Source: UBA1181 sp963648205
GTDB taxonomy: Bacteria; Bacteroidota; Bacteroidia; Bacteroidales; Paludibacteraceae
Reading direction: 5' to 3'
Length of the DNA: 27,209 nucleotides
NCBI GenBank assembly: GCA_963648205.1
Contig: CAVJCT010000035.1
Location: 1-27,209 of the forward strand
Part shown: positions 6,899-14,500 of the stretch, in pieces
Position numbering within the stretch: position 1 is the stretch's first letter
Layout: every line of letters begins with the position of its first letter
The notes under the pieces: generated by a model
What the model saw: the letters and a program-made list of their open reading frames with translations, nothing else
The model's database searches: none
Told to the model about the DNA's origin: nothing
Translations under genes and position numbers: made by a program

Positions 6899-8171
6899 AT
6901 CGAATTTTTTGCTCAAAATTCCAAACAGATATGTTTTGGATGCCTTCTTTGGATGGAAGATTGATTTCGTCCATTGAGACGACGTATTTCTCGTAGTTGT
7001 CGTGGATTTGGAGGAGCGGGGCATATTCTCTGTTGATGGTCTCCTCGTCGATCAGCATATAGGAGACTTGCACATAGATTTTGCGGTCTTCACGTTCGGC
7101 GATGAAATCCACTTCTCCATTTTTGAGAACACCAACGTAGACTTTGTAGGCGGCACGGCGGAGTTCGAGATAGACAATGTTTTCCAGCAGATAGCCCACA
7201 CCATAGTTGTAGCCACCGAAGAGGTAGTTGTGAAAGGCGGTGTCATTGGTGTAGTATTTTACGTTTCCACCAAGAGCTTCCTTGCCTCTGATGTCGTAGC
7301 GTTCCACCTTGTGGATTAGAAAGACTTCGGAGAGGTAGTTGATATGTTGTGCAACCGTCTCGTAGGATGTTTTTCTGCGTTTACTGCCGAGGTAGTTGAC
7401 GATGTTTTGGATGGACGTGAGTTTAGAAGCGTTGTTGACAAGGTAAACGAAGAGGTCTTCGAGCAAGGCAGCGTCGCGCACACTATGCCGTTGGATGATG
7501 TCCTTGAGCAGAATTGTGTTTTTGAGTCCTTCGATGTACTGTCGTCGAGCCTCGTTGTTGTCGGGAAGATTGAGAAGTTCGGGTAGACCGCCATTTTTTA
7601 TGTAATCGTTGAAATTCAACGCGTTATAGTCTAAACTTTTTATCTCTGCATATTCTTTGAAAGAGAACGGAAAGACCTGAAACTCCACAAATCGTCCGCT
7701 CAGTAGCGTTCCTAATTCGGAGGAAAGCATCTTTGAGTTGGAGCCACTGATGAAGAGTTCGTACTCGGCAGAACAGTCTTGCGAGTAGGAGTTGACGAAA
7801 CGTTCCCATCCATCGATTTCTTGCACCTCGTCGATGAAGATGTAGATTTTGCCATTGGGTGCGATCCGTTTTTTGTATTCTTGAAACAGATTTTCCAAGT
7901 CGATATAAGTTCTGACGAAGTCGAAAGCGAGGTATTCTTTGTTGACGAAGAAGGTATTCTGTTTGTCTACACCGCTGTCAATCAGTATTTTAGCTATTTG
8001 TCTAAGGATATAGCTTTTGCCCACGCGTCGTTGTCCCGTCAACACTTTCACTAATCTATTGGAAGAGTAGTTTGCTATTTTAGAAGTGTAGGTAGGGCGC
8101 AGGACTCCCACGTCTGGAGTGGTGTTGCCCCAGAAATTATACTTTACTATGCCGTCAAAAAATTCGTCCAT
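6897..8171 (-). CDS. AAA-family ATPase with C-terminal DUF4143 domain (copy 2)
   Basis: 424 aa from the ATG at 8171. Walker A is GQRRVGKS (46-53) and Walker B is IFIDEVQEIDGWERF (111-125). The C-terminal DUF4143-like region contains NGEVDFIAERE...IYVQVSY. The place where copy 1 has the nuclease-type E-V-K reads Q-V-S here, so a catalytic PD-(D/E)XK site is unlikely; VQVSY is characteristic of this sub-family. Only the general architecture is shared with copy 1. The start codon sits inside the first of four repeats spaced 40 bp apart (8161-8300), which suggests that its transcription or start of translation is controlled by a factor binding those sites, perhaps its own product. It is encoded opposite to and divergent from the large defence operon that starts at 8462. 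Confidence 0.9.
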   Translation of the reverse strand: MDEFFDGIVKYNFWGNTTPDVGVLRPTYTSKIANYSSNRLVKVLTGQRRVGKSYILRQIAKILIDSGVDKQNTFFVNKEYLAFDFVRTYIDLENLFQEYKKRIAPNGKIYIFIDEVQEIDGWERFVNSYSQDCSAEYELFISGSNSKMLSSELGTLLSGRFVEFQVFPFSFKEYAEIKSLDYNALNFNDYIKNGGLPELLNLPDNNEARRQYIEGLKNTILLKDIIQRHSVRDAALLEDLFVYLVNNASKLTSIQNIVNYLGSKRRKTSYETVAQHINYLSEVFLIHKVERYDIRGKEALGGNVKYYTNDTAFHNYLFGGYNYGVGYLLENIVYLELRRAAYKVYVGVLKNGEVDFIAEREDRKIYVQVSYMLIDEETINREYAPLLQIHDNYEKYVVSMDEINLPSKEGIQNISVWNFEQKIR

Positions 8172-8300
8172 AACTGAAAAATTTGTGTAAAGATATGAAA
8201 TTTTCGGTTATGGACGAAAAAAGAGACGAAAGATGAGAAATTTTCGGGTATAGACGAAAAATTTGGTTGAGATGAAGTTTTTTTCAGTTATAACCGAAAA
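8161..8300. repeat. Four 20-bp near-palindromic motifs at exact 40-bp spacing
   Basis: Motifs: 8161-8180 (inverted; reads TTTTCAGTTATGGACGAATT on the minus strand), 8201-8220 TTTTCGGTTATGGACGAAAA, 8241-8260 TTTTCGGGTATAGACGAAAA, 8281-8300 TTTTCAGTTATAACCGAAAA. Each starts exactly 40 bp after the last, with 20-bp spacers that are themselves loosely alike (AGAT plus A-rich ends). Ends TTTTC/GAAAA and the centre GTTATAAC are self-complementary. The ATG of the minus-strand ATPase gene lies in the middle of the first motif, and the second motif contains the same ATGGACGAA on the plus strand. Most likely an operator array. Confidence 0.88.
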
Positions 8301-8361
8301 AATACTGAGGCGTGTTTTGGAAGTGGAAGAGGATTTTTAGGCGAGTAGGGTGGTAGAATGG

Positions 8362-8393
8362 TTTATATGTTTGCGGAGAAAATTGTATCTTTG
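8362..8393 (+). promoter_or_regulatory. Putative promoter of the defence operon
   Basis: TATCTTTG (8386-8393) is an exact TAnnTTTG -7 element. TTTA (8362-8365), 20 bases upstream, is an imperfect -33 element. It lies 68 bases before the ATG of the SNF2-type helicase gene. No other promoter is evident before any later gene in the operon. Confidence 0.55.
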
Positions 8394-8461
8394 ATAATTG
8401 TGAGTTAAGGTAGTAATTCTTGTGAAAAATCCCAGATAATGGGTATTATTTAGGCTGTAAT

Positions 8462-11257
8462 ATGGCAAATTTTTCTTCTGGACAAAGAATATCAGTGCGT
8501 GGCGAGGAGTTTCTCATCACCAATGTGGAACATGACCAGAACTATAATAATTATTTTCTTCATGCTTTGGGCATTAGTGAACTTGTCAAGAATCATCGTT
8601 TTATCTTTGACACGAGTATAGACAAGGAGATTGACATAGTAAGTGCTTCAAGCACGCAGCTTATGGCAGACACTGATCCTCGGTGGCGCAAGACTCGATT
8701 GCTCATCGAGACAGCCATTCGCAACAATGCTTTGTATTCGCAGAAGATAACGGTGGCGCAGAATGGAGCGTATGACATTGCCGAGTATCAGATGGAGCCG
8801 ACGCTCAAGGCTCTTGAGTTGCCTCGCCCACGGTTGCTTATAGCAGATGGTGTGGGTTTAGGAAAGACGATTGAGGTGGGTATATTTTTGAGTGAGATGA
8901 TTCGCCGAGGTAGGGGAAAACGTATCCTTGTTTGTGCGTTGAAAAGTATTCTTGCTCAGTTTCAGGAGGAGATTTGGAATCGGTTTGCCATTCCATTGGT
9001 TCGTCTCGACAGTGTTGGAGTGGCGAAGATTCAGAGTGAGATACCGCTCAACAAGAATCCATTCGACTATTACGACAAGACGATTATCTCTATTGATACG
9101 CTGAAGAATAATGGTCGTTTCCGTGCTTGGCTTGAGAAGACACGATGGGACATCATCGTCATTGATGAGTGTCATAAGGTGAGCAATGATGCAAGTCTGC
9201 GAGGCGACCTTGCCCAGTTTCTTGCCCAGAAGTGTGATTCGTTGATTCTCACATCTGCCACTCCGCATAACGGCAATGCGGAGTCGTTTGCCAATCTTAT
9301 GCGTATGCTTGACCCTATCTCCATTCCGCATAATGGAGAATATTCGCAAAAGGATATTGCGCCATACTATGTGCGTCGTTTCAAAAAAGATATTGAAGAT
9401 GAACGCATTCGCGGACAGTTTCAAAATCGTAAAGTTGTGAGCATTCCTGTACATTTGGCTGCTCAGGAAGAGGAGTTTTTGAAAGTGCAGCACACTCATT
9501 TTCAGTCGGTTAGCAATGCTAATGCCACGGATCAACTCTTCGCACTCAATCTTTTCAAAAGTTATTTGTCATCGCCACAAGCTGCGAAAGATTCCTTGGA
9601 AAAGCGTAGTGAGAAAGATGGTAGTGAAGAGGTCAGACAGTTGCTTGACCTTGTCAACTCCAATATCTCGCAGGGAATAGACACGCGATATACCGCTTTT
9701 AGTCAGCAACTTAGCAAGATTTGGAAGGAAGAAAAAGAAGCGCGCATCGTCATTTTCACCGAGCGCATTGCCACTATGAAATATCTCGAAGAGAATATCA
9801 AAAGGGAGTTTGGGTTGACAGATGAGCAGGTGAAGTGTTTCGATGGTTCGCTATCCGACACGGAGCAGGAGGAGATGGTGAGCGATTTTGCCAAAGAAGA
9901 CAGTGAAATCAGAGTCTTCATCTCTACGGATTCGGGTTCGCAGGGTGTCAACCTCCACTATTTCTGCCACATTATGTTCAACTATGACATACCGTGGAGT
10001 CTTATCACCCTGGAGCAGCGTAACGGCCGTATCGACCGATATGGTCAAAAGAAAGAGCCTGTCATCTATTACCTTGTAGCTCAAGGTGAAGACGAAGATT
10101 TGCGCACGGACTTCCGTATTCTTGACAAACTCAAGGACAAGGAGCAGGAGGTGCACGACACCTTAGGAGATGCTATGAGTGTGTTGGAACTCTACAACAG
10201 CCAAAAAGAGGAAGACGAGGTGAAGAATGCCTTGAAAAGTGGAGATGAGAACTTTATTGAAAATTCCACTCGTCGCCGTCGTCGTGGAGGCTTCCGTGGT
10301 GCGGAAACTGTGCAAGCCACTCCTGCCAAGGAACATCTGTCGGAAAAGATATTTGAACGCAAACTTTCGCTTTATAAAAGTGATGAGGCGTTCTATTGCG
10401 ACCTATTCAGCCAATTAGAAGATATTGGCTCTATCCATTCTGGAGATGTAGTGTGGAAAGAGGCGAGTGTGCCGTATGTTGAAGTGAAAAACAACGAGGA
10501 GCTCACGGATGTACTTTTCGACATACCTAAAGAGGCAATTCCTGCGGACAATATTTTCCGCCTATGTGCCGACAAAGTACAGTTGAATCGTAGTATCGCC
10601 GACTCGCGCAAGCAGAAAGGTGGTGAATGGAGCAAGTTCCTGCCCCTTTACGACCTACATCCCATCATCCAGTATCTGCTCACTAAGTTTACCGCATCCA
10701 TCCCGAAGAGCCAAGCCTTTGTGGTGAAAGGTCAGCAGTTGACGGAAGGAATGAGTTATTATCTCTTCTATGGCAGTCAAGCCAATGGATTGGGACAGAA
10801 CTTGCTGAGCGAGTTTTTTCTTATTCCACTTGATAAGGAGGGGGCTTTGCGTGAATTGCCTATTTCTCTTTCCGATTTTCTTGAGAAATACAACATCAAC
10901 GATAGTTTCCTTCAAGGAGTGCAAGAGAGCGACATTGCGGTTTTACAAAAAAATTTGAAGTCTGCCATTGACTATGGCTTGAGTATGTATATGGCTCCGA
11001 AGCAAAACGAAATGGCTTCTAAAATGGACTCTCAACTCGTTGTCTACAAGGAAAAGCTGAAGCTTTGGGCAGACAATGCGCATCAATCACTTTTCCAAGA
11101 GGACGAAAATGTGCAGATTACTCGTCAAAATTACAAGAAAGAGCAAGAGGAGATTCAGAAGATAAGCGATGAGTCGAGTCAGTTCTATCAAGATATATGT
11201 GTACTCGACAAGGCAGACCCATATTTGCGGTTGCTCGCTGTGTTCTATAATTTTTAA
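8462..11257 (+). CDS. SNF2-family helicase/translocase, DISARM DrmD-like
   Basis: 931 aa, cytosolic. Superfamily 2 motifs in order: Walker A DGVGLGKT (129-136), DECH box IIVIDECHK (231-239), motif III LTSATPHNG (263-271), motif IV IVIFTERIATMKYL (429-442), motif V STDSGSQGVNLH (488-499), and motif VI LEQRNGRIDRYGQ (517-529), which is typical of Snf2/RapA/HepA-like translocases. A run of five arginines (TRRRRRGGFRG, about 602-612) between the helicase core and the C-terminal region may bind nucleic acid. Family knowledge: SNF2-like DrmD lies next to an adenine methyltransferase in DISARM class 1, as here. Predicted role: ATP-driven translocation on DNA in anti-phage defence. It is the first gene of the operon; the stop is followed 22 bases later by a nuclease-gene remnant. 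Confidence 0.9.
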   Translation: MANFSSGQRISVRGEEFLITNVEHDQNYNNYFLHALGISELVKNHRFIFDTSIDKEIDIVSASSTQLMADTDPRWRKTRLLIETAIRNNALYSQKITVAQNGAYDIAEYQMEPTLKALELPRPRLLIADGVGLGKTIEVGIFLSEMIRRGRGKRILVCALKSILAQFQEEIWNRFAIPLVRLDSVGVAKIQSEIPLNKNPFDYYDKTIISIDTLKNNGRFRAWLEKTRWDIIVIDECHKVSNDASLRGDLAQFLAQKCDSLILTSATPHNGNAESFANLMRMLDPISIPHNGEYSQKDIAPYYVRRFKKDIEDERIRGQFQNRKVVSIPVHLAAQEEEFLKVQHTHFQSVSNANATDQLFALNLFKSYLSSPQAAKDSLEKRSEKDGSEEVRQLLDLVNSNISQGIDTRYTAFSQQLSKIWKEEKEARIVIFTERIATMKYLEENIKREFGLTDEQVKCFDGSLSDTEQEEMVSDFAKEDSEIRVFISTDSGSQGVNLHYFCHIMFNYDIPWSLITLEQRNGRIDRYGQKKEPVIYYLVAQGEDEDLRTDFRILDKLKDKEQEVHDTLGDAMSVLELYNSQKEEDEVKNALKSGDENFIENSTRRRRRGGFRGAETVQATPAKEHLSEKIFERKLSLYKSDEAFYCDLFSQLEDIGSIHSGDVVWKEASVPYVEVKNNEELTDVLFDIPKEAIPADNIFRLCADKVQLNRSIADSRKQKGGEWSKFLPLYDLHPIIQYLLTKFTASIPKSQAFVVKGQQLTEGMSYYLFYGSQANGLGQNLLSEFFLIPLDKEGALRELPISLSDFLEKYNINDSFLQGVQESDIAVLQKNLKSAIDYGLSMYMAPKQNEMASKMDSQLVVYKEKLKLWADNAHQSLFQEDENVQITRQNYKKEQEEIQKISDESSQFYQDICVLDKADPYLRLLAVFYNF

Positions 11258-11279
11258 TAATGAGTTCGAGAAAAGTAAC

Positions 11280-11504
11280 ATGCGTATTTTTTTTGAGTAT
11301 TGGTCTCAGTATCTAATTTGCTCGCCAACGGCGAGCAAATTACAAGTTGCTGTAAATGAGAATGAATATGTCATTCGTGACTACAACCACCCTATGGGCG
11401 TTGCTACCTACAAGACTGCAGATGAGATGAACGAGCAACTGCGCAAAGCTCTGCCTGATATGGACGAGATGCGCAAATTGCTCAGTGAGGAAAATAAAGA
11501 CTAA
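11280..11504 (+). pseudogene. C-terminal remnant of a DUF1016 (YhcG-type) PD-(D/E)XK nuclease gene
   Basis: A 74-codon frame from the ATG at 11280. Its last ~50 residues (VAVNENEYVIRDYNHPMGVA, then TYKTADEMNEQLRKALPDMD) resemble the extreme C-terminus of DUF1016 proteins, where a line like 'EYALRD..KPMGVATY...LP..LP...' ends the nuclease domain. The ~300 upstream residues of a normal member are absent: the homology begins just after a perfect 12-bp inverted repeat at 11315-11341. Only 18 bases separate it from the methyltransferase start. The matching N-terminal part of a DUF1016 protein lies on the far side of the methyltransferase (16461). It may still be translated as a small protein. The family assignment is from memory of the family's sequence, not a search. 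Confidence 0.65.
11315..11341. repeat. Perfect 12-bp inverted repeat with 3-base loop
   Basis: AATTTGCTCGCC (11315-11326), loop AAC, GGCGAGCAAATT (11330-11341). There is no T-tract after it, so it is not a standard terminator. It lies at the edge where DUF1016 similarity begins, as expected for a recombination or insertion scar. Confidence 0.85.
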
Positions 11505-11522
11505 ATCAGTAAAAAGACTCCT

Positions 11523-14500
11523 ATGGCAGACAACATTAAATACCGTTTCATACAGAATGTGGGAGACTATTTCCCCTCTGGCTATTTCAGCGACGACTTC
11601 TTAGAGAAGGTGCAGAAATGCGCTGGCGTCTCGAGCGACGAAATGAAGCAACTCAACGCACCGTTTGTCGCTTTGCAGAAGGTGTATGACGACTACAAGA
11701 ACTTCATCGTCAACATGCATCCGCGCACGGAGGATGCCATCAAGCATACGCACGACTTCAACACACGCTTGTTGAAGATCCTGGGCTACCCAACTGATAA
11801 CGCGTATACTGAGCCTATCGTGGTGAAAGACGAAGGCGACCCAGTAGAGATCATCCCCGTGCGCCACATCCTGCGACACGGCAGCCAAACCCGAATGCTC
11901 GTCATGGAGATGCAACATCTCATCTCCACCGACGAGAAAGAACCTGCCGGTCTCTTCGAACAACAGTATGAGAGTGAGCCTGAGCGCACTTCCAACCAGC
12001 AAAAATACTACGCAGGGCAGTGGCAATTCGTCTTCAAACTCGACAAGGAGAAATACAAGATTTCACCTTCTATTATCAATAAGGCCATCACCGCTATCTT
12101 CCTTCTTCCAGAGGAACGTCGCCCTCATTTTATCTTGATGATGGCAGGCAACAAGGTATTCCTTCTCGACAAGGATAAATGGGCGAAGGGTGCTTATTTG
12201 GAGTTTTCGCTCGATGAACTTTTTGCCCAAGCCCATCTTACCGCGTTTCGCAACTACTACGCGCTTTTCCATATTCTCTGCTCGAAACAGACGTTGGCTG
12301 CCGATGGCGAAATTGACTTGATGGACAGCATCATCGAAGAGAGTTATAAAAACGCCTACGAGGTGACGAAAGACCTTAAGGAGGGGGTCATCCTTGCCGT
12401 GGAGACACTCGCCAACGAGGCTCTCTATTGGTGGAATCATCAGAACTCACTGCCCGTGCCAGACTATACCGACGACACTTTCGAACAGCAGGTGAAAGAC
12501 GACTGCCTCACCATCATCTATCGGCTTCTCTTCCTTTTCTATGCCGAGAGCCGTGAAGAGTTGGACATCCTGCCGTTGAACGACGAAACCTACCGTCGTG
12601 GCTATTCGCTCGAAGCCCTCCGCGACCTCGAGATGGTGCGCCTCAACAGCGAAGAGAGTCGCAACGGCTACTTCTTCGACAGTAGTATGCGCCATTTGTT
12701 CTCCCTGCTCTCCGACGGTCATACTGGGCATAGCAAGACGGGCGCAGGCAAAGGCTTCAACGTCCGTCCTATCGACTCGCCTCTCTTCAACGACAAGAAC
12801 CTCCACCACCTTGCCTCCGTGCGCCTCCGCAACGTCAAGTGGCAGGAAATCATCCGCGCCTTGTCTCTCTCGAAGAAGAAAAACTACTGCGGTCGCATCA
12901 GTTACGCCAACTTAGGTGTCAACCAATTGGGTAGCGTCTATGAGAGTCTGCTCGCTTTCCGTGGCTTCTATGCCGAAGAGGATTACATCGAGGTGCATAA
13001 AGCCGGCGTACCCGAGGATGGCACGTTCCTTGTCCCCTACAGTCGTATGGGCGACTTCAATTTGAACGAGGTGCTGTGCGACCCCGAGACGGGCGACCCC
13101 CAGATTTTGCCTCAAGGCACGTTCGTCTACCGCCTGAACGGTCGCGACCGACAGAAATCGGCTTCCTACTATACTCCCGAGGTGCTTACTCGTAGCACCG
13201 TGAAATACACGCTCAAGAGCATCATCGACGAGGTGGCTGCCGGCAAGCGTCCTGCCACCGACCTCCTCGAACTCAAAATCTTAGAGCCTGCTATGGGTGC
13301 CGCTGCCTTCCAAAACGAGGTGATTAACCAGGTGGCTGAGGCTTACCTCACCTACCAGCAGCAACAACTGCACGAGAAAGGCCGTCAGAACTGTCGCATC
13401 TCGCCCGACCACTATCGCGACGAACTGCAGAAGGTGAAGGCCTACATCGCCACGCACAACGTCTACGGCGTCGACCTCAACCCTACAGCCATCGAACTGG
13501 GCAAACTCTCCCTTTGGCTCAACGTCATTCATAAGGATATGGAGACTCCGTTCTTCGCCAACCGCCTCACGGTGGGCAACGCTGTCATCGGTGCGTGGCT
13601 CAAGGTGTACAGTCGCGACGAGGTGTATGGCATCAAACCTACCAAAGGTAGGGTGTTGCTCGCCAACAAGTGGTGGGAGAAGTCGCCCCACAAGGTGAAA
13701 TTCTTCTCCAACCGCGTCAACCGTTCCGCTGGCGAGGTCTACCACTTCCTCTTGCCCGACCCCGCAATGCTTGGGGTGCGCAACATCGCCGAACAGAAAA
13801 AAGAGAATAAAACGGCAGATGCCGAAATGGCGAAGATCGTGAAAGGTTGGACGGCAAGTATCGACGACACGGCGTTTAGAAAGCTTCAAACCCTTTCTGC
13901 CAAAATAGATATTTTGCTGAAGGAGTATTTCACCAACCAAATCGCGATCGACCAATACACCAACAACCGTCGCGAGGTGTGGGACGGTTCTAACCACACG
14001 GACCCCCGCAACATCTGGCAAGACAAAGAACAGGCAGAGACCTACGCCAACAAGCAGGAACTCTTCGACACACGCTATCGCCACGACAACGCCTACTTCC
14101 GCCTCAAGATGGTGATGGACTACTGGTGCGCCCTCTGGTTCTGGGAGTATGACGATGCAGCCTCACTCCCCGAACGTGATGAGTATTGGGCAGACATTGA
14201 AAAAATGCTCAACGTGAGCGATGAACTGTTGGACGCACGCACCCTCCGCGCCTTGGAAAAGGGCGACGGCTTGCAAGGCGACGAGAAGAGTGACGTGATC
14301 CAACGCTCGAAAGAGGAACTCCTGACCGAAGTGAAAGGCGACTACCGCACTATCTTCGACGACTCCGTGCGTTTTGCCATTGTGAAGCGTCTGTTCGACC
14401 GCTACCGCTTCTTCCACCCAATGCTGGAGTTCATTGAAGTGTTCTGGCTGAGGGATGGATTTGACATTATCTGCGGTAATCCGCCATGGATCAAGATGGA

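Noticed and set aside
8161..8300. CRISPR-like arrangement (20-bp repeats, 20-bp spacers)
   Set aside because: Repeats are too short and imperfect, one is inverted, the spacers resemble each other, and no cas gene is present.
11169..11504. Long version of the small gene starting at 11169
   Set aside because: It would overlap the end of the SNF2 helicase gene by 89 bases; the ATG at 11280 is a better start and covers the recognisable part.
13281..14084. A 267-codon minus-strand open frame opposite the methyltransferase gene
   Set aside because: The plus strand encodes the conserved SAM-binding motifs here; the long antisense frame reflects the GC-rich third codon positions.
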